Origin: Myxococcota bacterium
GTDB taxonomy: Bacteria > Myxococcota_C > UBA6777
DNA: 30,613 nucleotides
NCBI GenBank assembly: GCA_023150835.1
Contig: JAKLKB010000078.1
Location: forward strand, 1-30,613
Reading direction: 5' to 3'
The notes under the pieces are model-generated. The model did no database searches and was not told where the DNA came from. It worked only from the letters and a program-made list of their open reading frames with translations. The position numbers and the translations under genes are program-made. Below are positions 1 through 7,226 of the stretch, piece after piece; position 1 is the first letter of the stretch, and each line of letters begins with the position of its first letter.

Positions 1-175
1 AGCTCCCCTGGTATCTCGGGTTCTTTGAGTTCGTTCATAACGTACGAAGACGAGGGAAATCCCTTCTTTCTTCGCTGGTTGGGTGCCTTGTTGCATAAGA
101 CCTCAAAACACAACATGAGCCTGGCGTGTTATCGGGCAAGAGAGTGTTCTTGGCCAAGGATGGAGAGGTGATTCG

Positions 176-2170
176 ATGCATGGAATGGCGGAGATTGTGT
201 GGATTGCTTTGGCTTCGACGGCTGTGGTTGCTTTTTGTCATTGGCTCAAATTGCCGTCGTTGCTTGGATTTTTGGTGGTAGGGGTTTTGTTGGGGCCTGT
301 GGGCTTGGGGGTGGTTCATGATTCCCATGCCATCGAGTTTGCAGCGGAGATTGGGGTGGTCTTTCTGTTGTTTACGATTGGGTTGGAGATCTCGATAAGC
401 GACTTGGTGCGTATGGCGAGGCAAGTGCTTGTGGGGGGGGCGTTGCAGATGGGGATCACAGCGCTTGGGGTGGCGCTGTTGTTTGGGGTGATGTTTGGGA
501 GTAGCAAGGTCGGTTGGATTCTCGGTTTGTTGGTTGTCCCGAGTTCGACGGCGTTGGTGTTGCGTTTGATGGGCGATAGCGGCGAGTTGATGACGCCGTA
601 TGGTCGGCTTTCGTTGGCGATCTTGTTGATGCAGGACTTTGCGGTGGTGGGATTTATGCTGTTGCTTCCGATGTTTGCAAAGAGTGATGCCACGCAGATG
701 CAATTGGTTTGGAGTTTGGGGAAGGCGGGGTTGGTGACGGCAGGGATCTTTGTGTTGGGGCGTTTTGCCTTTCCTTGGGTGTTGCGGAAGATCGTCGCGC
801 TTCGCAGTCGAGAAGTGTTTTTGTTGGTGACGCTGAGCATGGTGTTTGGGACAGCGTTTTTGGCGGGAAAACTTGGACTTTCGCTGGCGTTGGGTGCGTT
901 TGTGGCGGGTATTGTGGTTTCCGAGTCCGAGTTTTCGCATCAGATGTTCGCCGAAGTCTTGCCATTTCGCGATATCCTCAACGGGTTGTTTTTTGTGTCG
1001 GTAGGGTTGTTGTTGCAGGCCGATGTGGTGCGTGCAAAGCCGTGGATGTTGTTGGGTTGGGTGGTGGGACTGTTGTTGTGGAAGTTTGTGGTGGTGGTGG
1101 GGATCGCGAAATTATTTCGTTTGTCGTGGCAAGCTGCTGTGTTTACGGGTGTTGCTCTTTCACAAGTGGGAGAGTTCGGTTTGGTGATGGTGAAAGAAGC
1201 GACCGCGTTAAAGCTGATTACGCAGGAACAGCGGGGCATGTTGATCGCAGCGTCTTTGGTCACGATGATCTTGACGCCGTTGTTCTTGATGTGGCTGCGT
1301 GCAAGTTGGCCGAAGCATCGGGCTGAAGTACAGGCCGATGTGGATACTGAGATGGCGCAAGAATTGGACAAACACGTGATCCTTGTGGGGTATGGGATCA
1401 ACGGTCGCAACGTTGCGCGGGCGTTGCAGTATTTGGGGGTCAAGTTTGTGGTGGTCGAGATGAACCAGCAGACCGTGCAACGGGAACGCGAGAACGGGAT
1501 ACCGATCTGCTACGGCGATGCGACAAGTCATATCTTGTTGGAGTTGCTGCATGTCGAGCGCGCGCGGGTGTTTATTACGGCGATTGCGGATGCTGCGGTG
1601 ACGCGAACCATCGTTGCACAGGCACGGCATGCCAACCCCAAGATGCAGGTGATCGCACGAACACGCTATATCGCAGAGATTGGGCCGTTGCGTGAACTGG
1701 GTGCAGATATCGTGGTTCCTGAAGAGTTTGAAACATCCATCGAGTTGTTTGGTCGGATCTTGCTGGCGTATGATATCCCTGAATTTCAAGTGGATATGGA
1801 AAAGCGGAAGTTGCGTAACGAAGAATACAAGGTGCTTTTGGATGAAACTGTAAAGCCCGTCGTTTCGTGGGCAGATTTTTTTTCGGGGCTTCAGATCGAA
1901 CGGGTGCTTTTGGAAGACGGTTGGAAGGGCGCAGAGAAGACACTTGGGGAACTGCATTTGCGGGTCAATACAGGAGCGACGGTCTTGGCGATCTTGCGCG
2001 ATGAGCAGGTGCATAGCGCGCCCGAAGGCGGATTTCGCTTGTCTGTGTGCGATACCCTGATCCTTGCAGGCGACGCCCAAGCCATGCAAAAGGCAAAGGA
2101 ATTGTTGCGCGACGGTGTCTTGGGGCAATCCTCAAAAAGTCTTCTGGTAGAGAAGACCAAAGAAGCTTGA
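176..2170 (+). CDS. KefB/KefC-type cation:proton antiporter (CPA2 family) with RCK domain
   Basis: This 664-residue inner-membrane protein probably exchanges K+ or Na+ for H+. Residues about 1-390 are almost entirely hydrophobic and form the Na+/H+ exchanger domain of roughly 12 helices; the early segment LLGFLVVGVLLGP is typical of the family. A TrkA-N (RCK) domain follows, with the Rossmann loop GYGING at residues 405-410 preceded by HVILV. A TrkA-C-like domain occupies about 575-650. The order and length match KefB/KefC and YbaL-type proteins. The ATG at 176 was chosen because GGAGAGG lies about 7 nt upstream; an in-frame ATG at 185 is the alternative. Nucleotide binding by the RCK domain would gate transport. 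No KefF/KefG-like ancillary oxidoreductase is visible. The gene stands alone, with only repeats and gene remnants downstream. Confidence 0.93.
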   Translation: MHGMAEIVWIALASTAVVAFCHWLKLPSLLGFLVVGVLLGPVGLGVVHDSHAIEFAAEIGVVFLLFTIGLEISISDLVRMARQVLVGGALQMGITALGVALLFGVMFGSSKVGWILGLLVVPSSTALVLRLMGDSGELMTPYGRLSLAILLMQDFAVVGFMLLLPMFAKSDATQMQLVWSLGKAGLVTAGIFVLGRFAFPWVLRKIVALRSREVFLLVTLSMVFGTAFLAGKLGLSLALGAFVAGIVVSESEFSHQMFAEVLPFRDILNGLFFVSVGLLLQADVVRAKPWMLLGWVVGLLLWKFVVVVGIAKLFRLSWQAAVFTGVALSQVGEFGLVMVKEATALKLITQEQRGMLIAASLVTMILTPLFLMWLRASWPKHRAEVQADVDTEMAQELDKHVILVGYGINGRNVARALQYLGVKFVVVEMNQQTVQRERENGIPICYGDATSHILLELLHVERARVFITAIADAAVTRTIVAQARHANPKMQVIARTRYIAEIGPLRELGADIVVPEEFETSIELFGRILLAYDIPEFQVDMEKRKLRNEEYKVLLDETVKPVVSWADFFSGLQIERVLLEDGWKGAEKTLGELHLRVNTGATVLAILRDEQVHSAPEGGFRLSVCDTLILAGDAQAMQKAKELLRDGVLGQSSKSLLVEKTKEA

Positions 2171-2173
2171 TCC

Positions 2174-2290
2174 ACGGAAAGCACGGAAAACACGGAAAGG
2201 GAAGAAGAGGAAGAAGAGGAAGAAGAGAGGGGAGAGGAAGAAGAGAGGGGAGAGGAAGAAGAGAGGGGAGAGGAAGAAGAGAGGCTTTCC
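2174..2290. repeat. Purine-rich short tandem repeats downstream of the antiporter
   Basis: Three repeat types are stacked just after the antiporter stop codon. First are three 9-bp units beginning ACGGAAA. Next come 9-bp GAAGAAGAG-like units. Last are three to four copies of an 18-bp unit beginning GGAAGAAGAG and continuing AGGGGAGA. The unit lengths are multiples of three, so several frames stay open across the tract and produce Ser/Leu- or Gly/Arg-rich false ORFs. The strong strand asymmetry (G+A on plus) is striking. No function is assigned. Confidence 0.85.
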
Positions 2291-2388
2291 ATGTTAGAGG
2301 GGGGATGATTGTTTTTGTGCGTTGTTTGGAGGAGTTGGGTAGGAGTGGTCTTGTGTCGTGGTGGGATGGGTTGTGTGGGTGTCGTTGG

Positions 2389-2484
2389 TGGATGGATGTC
2401 GTTGGTGGGGTTTGGATGGATGTCGTTGGTGGGGTTTGGATGGATGTCGTTGGTGGGGGTTGGATGGATGTCGTTGGTGGCTTC
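2389..2484. repeat. 24-bp tandem repeat (four units)
   Basis: Four consecutive 24-bp units begin TGGATGGATGTCGTTGG, at 2389, 2413, 2437 and 2461. The first three are nearly identical and the last is degenerate at its end. On the minus strand, in the frame of the amidotransferase remnant, each unit reads as an 8-residue NDIHP(N/T)PT peptide. The array therefore extends the C-terminal tail of that broken gene in frame. Confidence 0.9.
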
Positions 2485-2739
2485 GATGGGATGGGCGTTG
2501 GGGGAAGGGTAGGTGCGAAGGCGCATTCGCCAGTCGACGCCGACCATTTGACCGGGAAGGATGGGGAGCCAGACATTTTCACCTTGGAGAGGTTCACTGG
2601 AAAAGATCAGGTGGTTGACAAATCCTGTTTGGCTTTTGTGTTCACATTCCTGTGAGAAGCTGGGGCAGAGGTCGCGTTGTGAGCAGAGTGTTTTGTAGGT
2701 GCTGTAGTAGAGGTCTTTTCCGCCTTGGTGGGCAAGCAT
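2485..2739 (-). pseudogene. C-terminal remnant of a class II glutamine amidotransferase
   Basis: Reading leftward from 2739, the frame encodes about 85 residues that look like a conserved protein end: MLAHQGGKDLYYSTYKT, a Cys-containing stretch (CSQRDLC and ECE), then VNHLIFSSEPLQGENVW and GQMVGVDWRMRL. The SSEPL...W...PG...VD pattern matches my recollection of the C-terminus of YafJ/EgtC-type class II glutamine amidotransferases. Full-length members have roughly 250-300 residues and an N-terminal catalytic Cys2. That half is absent: the frame meets a stop a few codons upstream, around 2787, and plus-strand coding-like sequence occupies the place where it should be. The tail runs into a 24-bp repeat array and then purine-rich repeats. 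Family assignment is from recall of conserved blocks, so moderately sure; truncation is clear if the assignment is right. Confidence 0.5.
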
Positions 2740-2762
2740 GGTCGAGCTCTCTCGCCCTGATC

Positions 2763-3032
2763 TTGATCGGCGCACTTGGGGCGATTAGTTTCTTCTTTTC
2801 TCGCCCCACCACTTACCCCACGCCCTCAGGCCCTCGCTCCTACCGCAACTTCCCCCCTTACGCCCCTCCCCCAAACAACCCTCCCGCCTACCCCAACCAA
2901 GCCAGCTATCCCCAAATGCCCGCCCATCCGAACCCACCACACGGCACAGCACGCCCAAAGCAAAGCTTCCGACAACGCCTCAAAAACCTCCGACGTCGAC
3001 GCGCCAAATCTTCACAAGAGCGTCGATGGTAG
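2763..3032 (+). CDS. Headless proline-rich protein with one membrane segment (possible fragment)
   Basis: The frame encodes a short hydrophobic helix (LILIGALGAISFFF), then a Pro/Tyr/Asn-rich stretch (PPYAPPPNNPPAYPNQ) and a very basic C-terminus (RQRLKNLRRRRAK). This would suit a small protein with an inner-membrane anchor and a cytoplasmic basic tail. The start is uncertain. The frame stays open back to a GTG at 2652, but that part lies antisense to the amidotransferase remnant and is probably open by chance. TTG at 2763 is the first plausible start inside the convincing part, and it lacks a good ribosome binding site. It may be the 3' half of a longer gene whose 5' end was lost together with the neighbouring amidotransferase 5' end. 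No family recognised. Confidence 0.35.
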   Translation: MIGALGAISFFFSRPTTYPTPSGPRSYRNFPPYAPPPNNPPAYPNQASYPQMPAHPNPPHGTARPKQSFRQRLKNLRRRRAKSSQERRW

Positions 3033-3090
3033 CAAACATCGGCCGCTCGTTTTGAACGGGACTCGATGCAAGAGAAGAGGATCGGAACCA

Positions 3091-3134
3091 AGCGGTTGCA
3101 ACTCGACGCGCACGGATTATACTGTGCAACCGCT
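3091..3134 (+). promoter_or_regulatory. Candidate sigma70 promoter framed by a perfect 10-bp inverted repeat
   Basis: TTGCAA (3096-3101) and TATACT (3118-3123) are separated by 16 bp and resemble -35 and -10 elements. The arms AGCGGTTGCA (3091-3100) and TGCAACCGCT (3125-3134) are perfectly inverted with a 24-bp gap. The left arm covers the -35 and the right arm falls at the expected transcription start. The left arm also sits in a local GTTGCAAC palindrome. This is the geometry of a repressor operator, about 100 bp before the lipoprotein/ABC operon. As RNA the arms would form a hairpin only if transcription began upstream. Confidence 0.45.
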
Positions 3135-3139
3135 CGCTC

Positions 3140-3162
3140 AAACGCGCTGCGTTTGCGCAGCG
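3140..3162 (+). other. Overlapping, mutually exclusive short hairpins in the leader
   Basis: AAACGC (3140-3145) can pair with GCGTTT (3149-3154), while CGCTGC (3145-3150) can pair with GCAGCG (3157-3162). The two stems share bases and cannot form together. They lie in the putative 5' leader of the lipoprotein operon, about 70 nt before its start. No poly-U tract or leader peptide is seen, so an attenuator is not claimed. Confidence 0.3.
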
Positions 3163-3232
3163 ATCCAACACGACCCCATATTCGCCATCTGCCGAAGGCT
3201 TGGAGCTTTCGGGTACCTCAAAGGAGATCCTC

Positions 3233-5068
3233 ATGCGCTCTCGCAAGTCCCTCCTGCTCTTTGGCTGCTTGCTCTCGGCGTCTTTGCTGTTGGCTTGCAA
3301 AAAAGATCTTCCCCCCGGAAGCCCCGCTGCGATCCAAAACAGCACCTCCGCCCACACACCCACCCAACCGATCTCTGCGGTCCAACAAAAACAGATCGAC
3401 AGTCTGCTTCGCTACCTTCCCAAAAGCAGCGAATGGGTCTCGATCGTCCCGCGACTCGACGAATTCCCCCAACAGATCGATGCTTTCTTAAAGCGCGTTG
3501 AAGCCATCCGCAAAAATGACGAACTTCGCCGCCTTTTGATGGCCATGCAAAACCAGATCGGCGTCAATCCGCTCGATCCCAAAAGCCTCTCCCAAAGCGG
3601 TTTCGATCTCACCAGTCCGCTCGTGCTCGCCACCCTGCGGCAAAAAGCCGAAAACAAAACCTTTCTCTTGCTCGCCTTTCGCGCCCAAGATGCCAACACT
3701 CTTACACAAAAGCTCAAACACGCACTCACCGAGCGCCAGATGGCCAAAGAGACCCGCACCAAAAAGTGGAAAGAGCACACGCTTACAACCTTCTACAGCA
3801 TCGGCCTCTTCAACAAACCCAACGAAGATCTGAGTTATACCGTCCTCGACAAAAACACCCTCCTGATCGCCATCGAGACCACCGCCAAAGCCATGCCCGA
3901 TCCCGAAGAAACCAAAAAGCACACCGAGTCGGGTGCTGCGGCGCTTGAAACGCTTCTACAACTCGCCCCCCAAGACAGCCTTCAACACGATGCAAACCTC
4001 CAAGAAGCCCTAAAACAAAGTCCCTCTAGCCTGTTTTTGGTCTACACCGATCTCAAAGATATCGCCCAAAACATCGCCCGTTCAGCCGCCCAAAACGCTC
4101 CCATGCGCCTTCGAGGCACTCGACGCCTCCCGCTAGACTTGGACGCGATTAGTCGAAAAATGCCCTTGCGATGGGCATCTTCGCGCTTCACCCTCAACGA
4201 AAAGGGCGGTCAGATGGAGGCTTATCTGGCGATCGATCCCAAAGCCAGCGCGCAACTCAAGCTGCTCAAAGCCCCCAAAGGCGACGCCGCCCAACTCGCA
4301 CAGGCCGTCCACAAAAACGCGATCCTCACCCTCAAAGGCTCGCTCGATGCCAACGGCCTGCTCACACAAGCCGAAACACTCGCCAAGATCGCGGGCCTTG
4401 ATCTGGAACGGATCTACGCCATGATCGCCCAAATGACGGGCATCGACACCAAAAAAGAGATCGTCTCTCAAGCCGCTGGGCATGGATTCTTCTCGCTCTA
4501 CGAAGTCGATCCCGGCGTCCTCACCGAATGGCCCCAACAATACCGCCGAAACCCCTACTTTCTCCCACGCTACATCCACCTCGCCATCGTCGCCCAAGTC
4601 AACGACCCCAAAGCCCTCCAAACTACCCTCGAAAAAGCCGCCAAGACCTTCCGCCTCGGAAAGAGCAGTATCCAAACGGAAAAAGGCCAACACGGCTCCC
4701 CGATCTATAGCCTCGAAGCATGGCCGGGCGCACGCGCTTATTGGACGATCGACGGCGATGTCTTTGTCTACAGCATCGGTAACAAAGCCCTTCAATACAG
4801 CCTGCTCGCACGAAAACATCCCAAAGAGCGCCTGCTTTCGGATGGAAAAAGCCCGATACTCCTCGATCAAGGCAGCCAAGCCGCACTGCTCGACCTCAAA
4901 AACCTCCAAAAAGCACTCCAAGGACTCCAGCTACCCTTTACGGTGCGCTTGCTCCTTGGAAACGTCCTCCAACAAATCCAAGGCATCGACCGCCTCAGCG
5001 TCGGCTTGTCGCCCGCCCAAAACGCACTAGTGTTGCGCGGTCAACTGCTACTCGGAGAAGCCCGATGA
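3233..5068 (+). CDS. Lipoprotein of unknown function, first gene of an ABC-transporter operon
   Basis: This predicted 611-residue lipoprotein starts at ATG 3233, with AAGGAG at 3221-3226. That start gives a clean signal peptide, MRSRKSLLLFGCLLSASLLLAC, with the lipid-modified cysteine at residue 22; a TTG at 3200 would bury the signal. The mature part has no recognisable enzyme motif. It begins with a Pro/Thr/Gln linker, then alternating helix-rich stretches and segments such as LRYLPKSSEWVSIVPRLDEF. This resembles bacterial proteins that carry repeated 'value of each item' beta/alpha modules, but I cannot name the family. The stop overlaps the start of the ATPase gene by 4 bp, so translation is coupled. 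A partner role for the transporter, such as a periplasmic adaptor or client, is inferred from that. Anchored in the outer or inner membrane, facing the periplasm. Confidence 0.85.
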   Translation: MRSRKSLLLFGCLLSASLLLACKKDLPPGSPAAIQNSTSAHTPTQPISAVQQKQIDSLLRYLPKSSEWVSIVPRLDEFPQQIDAFLKRVEAIRKNDELRRLLMAMQNQIGVNPLDPKSLSQSGFDLTSPLVLATLRQKAENKTFLLLAFRAQDANTLTQKLKHALTERQMAKETRTKKWKEHTLTTFYSIGLFNKPNEDLSYTVLDKNTLLIAIETTAKAMPDPEETKKHTESGAAALETLLQLAPQDSLQHDANLQEALKQSPSSLFLVYTDLKDIAQNIARSAAQNAPMRLRGTRRLPLDLDAISRKMPLRWASSRFTLNEKGGQMEAYLAIDPKASAQLKLLKAPKGDAAQLAQAVHKNAILTLKGSLDANGLLTQAETLAKIAGLDLERIYAMIAQMTGIDTKKEIVSQAAGHGFFSLYEVDPGVLTEWPQQYRRNPYFLPRYIHLAIVAQVNDPKALQTTLEKAAKTFRLGKSSIQTEKGQHGSPIYSLEAWPGARAYWTIDGDVFVYSIGNKALQYSLLARKHPKERLLSDGKSPILLDQGSQAALLDLKNLQKALQGLQLPFTVRLLLGNVLQQIQGIDRLSVGLSPAQNALVLRGQLLLGEAR

Positions 5069-5766
5069 TCCGACTGGAACACGTCAGCCGCGTCTTTCAA
5101 GACGGAACCAAGCGGCTCGAGATCTTGAACGAACTTGACTGGTCCCTCGAAACCGGCCAATCCATCGCTGTGATGGGCCGTTCAGGAAGCGGAAAGTCGA
5201 CTTTGCTCAATATCCTCGGCGGTCTTGACCGAGAGTACGAAGGCAAAGTCTTCTTTGACGGACAAGAACTCAAGCAACTCAACGACCGACAGATCGCACA
5301 ACTTCGCAACCAAAAGATCGGCTACATCTTCCAAAGTTTCCATCTGCTCGATCAATTGACCTGCGAAGAAAATGTCATGCTCCCTAGCTGGTTTGCAGAG
5401 ATGTCCCATGATGCGGCCCTCCAACGCGCCAAAGATCTGCTCACCCGCGTCGGACTTGCCCACAAGATCGGCACTCGCCCGCAACGCTTGTCGGGTGGGG
5501 AAAAACAACGCGTCGCCATCGCACGCGCCCTGATGATGAAGCCTGCCTTGCTCCTTTGTGACGAACCCACCGGCAACCTTGACGAGGCCACAGGAGAAGA
5601 GATCCTCCAACTCTTCCTTCGCCTTCAAAAAGAAGAACACTTGACCTTGATCCTTGTGACGCACGAGATCCGCACCGCCGAGATCGCCGATCAAGTCTTT
5701 GTCCTTCAACAAGGCAAACTCGTTCAAGGCAAGCTCGAAGACGGTCACGCCGTCGCACACAGCTAA
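5065..5766 (+). CDS. ABC transporter ATP-binding protein, LolD/MacB type
   Basis: This 233-residue cytoplasmic ATPase has all the catalytic motifs: Walker A GRSGSGKST (38-46), Q-loop Gln90, signature LSGGE (142-146), Walker B LLLCDEP with catalytic Glu167, and switch His200 in LVTHE. Length and the FQSFHLLDQLT and EPTGNLDE segments place it in the LolD/MacB/FtsE group, which drives mechanotransmission rather than classical substrate import. The start codon overlaps the upstream lipoprotein stop (ATGA), and the partner permease follows 41 bp later. The likely job is lipoprotein release or envelope export, powered by ATP, with the FtsX-type permease as membrane partner. It is not possible to choose between Lol-like and Mac-like roles from sequence alone. 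Confidence 0.95.
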   Translation: MIRLEHVSRVFQDGTKRLEILNELDWSLETGQSIAVMGRSGSGKSTLLNILGGLDREYEGKVFFDGQELKQLNDRQIAQLRNQKIGYIFQSFHLLDQLTCEENVMLPSWFAEMSHDAALQRAKDLLTRVGLAHKIGTRPQRLSGGEKQRVAIARALMMKPALLLCDEPTGNLDEATGEEILQLFLRLQKEEHLTLILVTHEIRTAEIADQVFVLQQGKLVQGKLEDGHAVAHS

Positions 5767-5807
5767 CCACTCCCTTGCACCCAACGCTCCTTGCTTAGGA
5801 GGCTCCT

Positions 5808-7214
5808 TTGCGTATCTCTGCCTTTTTTCGATTGCTTTCTCTCAATATCCGACGCAACGCCCGCAATCTGCTTTTGAGCAGCACGGGGATCGTGATCGGC
5901 ATCGCTTCGTTTGTGTTTTTTGTGGCCCTTGGCTACGGCGTCCGCCAGATCGTTTCGCACGATCTGCTCGGCGCACTGCCTGTCAACCAGATCGCCATCA
6001 CCCCCAAAAGCTACGCAGCCGGGATGTTTCGCTTTGAATCGCTGTTGAGTCGTGGCATCACCGAAGACACGCTCGCTCGTTTTCGCGCTCTACCCGGCGT
6101 CAAGCGCGTCTACGGCAAAATGAATCTCAAAGCCCCTGCCCGAGCCGTCGTCCCCATCCCCGCTTTTCTCCAACAACAAGGCATGGCTTCCGCTTTTTAC
6201 ACAGAACTTGTCGCCCAAGGCATCGAACCCGAAGCCATCGACAAAAAAGACCTCGGTGGCCTTGACTTCATCTTTCACCCGCCACCCAAAGCCCCCACAT
6301 CCCAACCCACCACCCGCTCTCCTAAACCGCCGATCGACCGCGATGTCGTTCAATGCGGGCGCTTTCGCTTTTCCAAAAAGCCCGTCCCTGTGCTGATCTC
6401 TCGAAGACTACTCGATCTCTACAATTCCACCCTTGCGGGTACACGGGGGTTTCCAAAACTCAACGATCAATTTGTACGCGCCGTGTCTTTTGATATGTAC
6501 GTCGGTAGCTCCGCGTTTCAAAGAGATCGCCATCCTGCCGGGGTTTGCCGGATGAAATGCCGTGTGGTCGGCGTCTCCAACCGCGCCATATTGCTCGGGA
6601 TCAGCCTCCCTCTCGGTTACATCCAGCGCCTCAATCTGATCTACAACGACGCCACTTCTGCGCCCACCTACCAAAGCGTGATCCTCGAAGCTCACCAAGC
6701 CAGCGAGATCCCACAACTGCTCGCCACACTCGACAAGATGGGCTTTACTCTCGAAAGTGGGCAGATCTTTGCCCGAAAAGTCGGCGAAATGGTCTTCCTC
6801 TTTGCGCTGGTGCTCACGCTCATTAGCGTCATTATCATGGTGATCGCAGCGATATCGATCGGTCATACTTTTTTCATGTTCGTGTACGAACGCCGCTACC
6901 AGATCGGACTCATGCGTGCGATCGGTGCAACCAAGTCTTTGATCCGACGGCTGATCTTGATGGAAGCTGCGGTGGTGGGAATTGTCAGCGGCGCGTTGGG
7001 TCTTGGTGTAGCGTGGACAGCCACACACGGCTTGCGGTGGGCGCTTGAACGTTCACAACGCCTGCCCTTTGAAGCCGCCAAGCTGTTTTCCTTCCCGTCT
7101 TGGTTGCCTTGGGCGGCCCTTGGCTTTTCTGTACTCTTTTGCTTGATCGGTGCTTTTTTCCCCGCTCGACGCGCTGCGGCGCTCGATCCTGCCCGTGTCC
7201 TCACCGAAGGCTAA
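5808..7214 (+). CDS. ABC transporter permease, FtsX/MacB family
   Basis: This 468-residue integral membrane protein has the FtsX topology. One helix lies near the N-terminus (about 22-44), a long extracytoplasmic domain covers about 50-325, and three helices close the protein (about 329-353, 385-410 and 432-455). The coupling segment YERRYQIGLMRAIGATK after the second helix is the hallmark that docks on the ATPase, and the end ...LDPARVL is typical of LolC/E and MacB permeases. The start is TTG at 5808, supported by AGGAGG at 5797-5802 with 5-nt spacing. A Pro-rich insert near residue 165 (PPPKAPTSQPTT) interrupts the periplasmic domain. A single permease gene suggests a homodimer. The stop lies 12 bp from the convergent kinase stop, and no terminator is visible between them. 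Confidence 0.93.
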   Translation: MRISAFFRLLSLNIRRNARNLLLSSTGIVIGIASFVFFVALGYGVRQIVSHDLLGALPVNQIAITPKSYAAGMFRFESLLSRGITEDTLARFRALPGVKRVYGKMNLKAPARAVVPIPAFLQQQGMASAFYTELVAQGIEPEAIDKKDLGGLDFIFHPPPKAPTSQPTTRSPKPPIDRDVVQCGRFRFSKKPVPVLISRRLLDLYNSTLAGTRGFPKLNDQFVRAVSFDMYVGSSAFQRDRHPAGVCRMKCRVVGVSNRAILLGISLPLGYIQRLNLIYNDATSAPTYQSVILEAHQASEIPQLLATLDKMGFTLESGQIFARKVGEMVFLFALVLTLISVIIMVIAAISIGHTFFMFVYERRYQIGLMRAIGATKSLIRRLILMEAAVVGIVSGALGLGVAWTATHGLRWALERSQRLPFEAAKLFSFPSWLPWAALGFSVLFCLIGAFFPARRAAALDPARVLTEG

Positions 7215-7226
7215 AACCAACACTCC

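Noticed and set aside
2047-2655. Plus-strand frame of about 200 residues rich in Gly/Arg and GGVWMDVV
   Set aside because: It consists of tandem repeats whose unit lengths are multiples of three, and overlaps the antiporter end.
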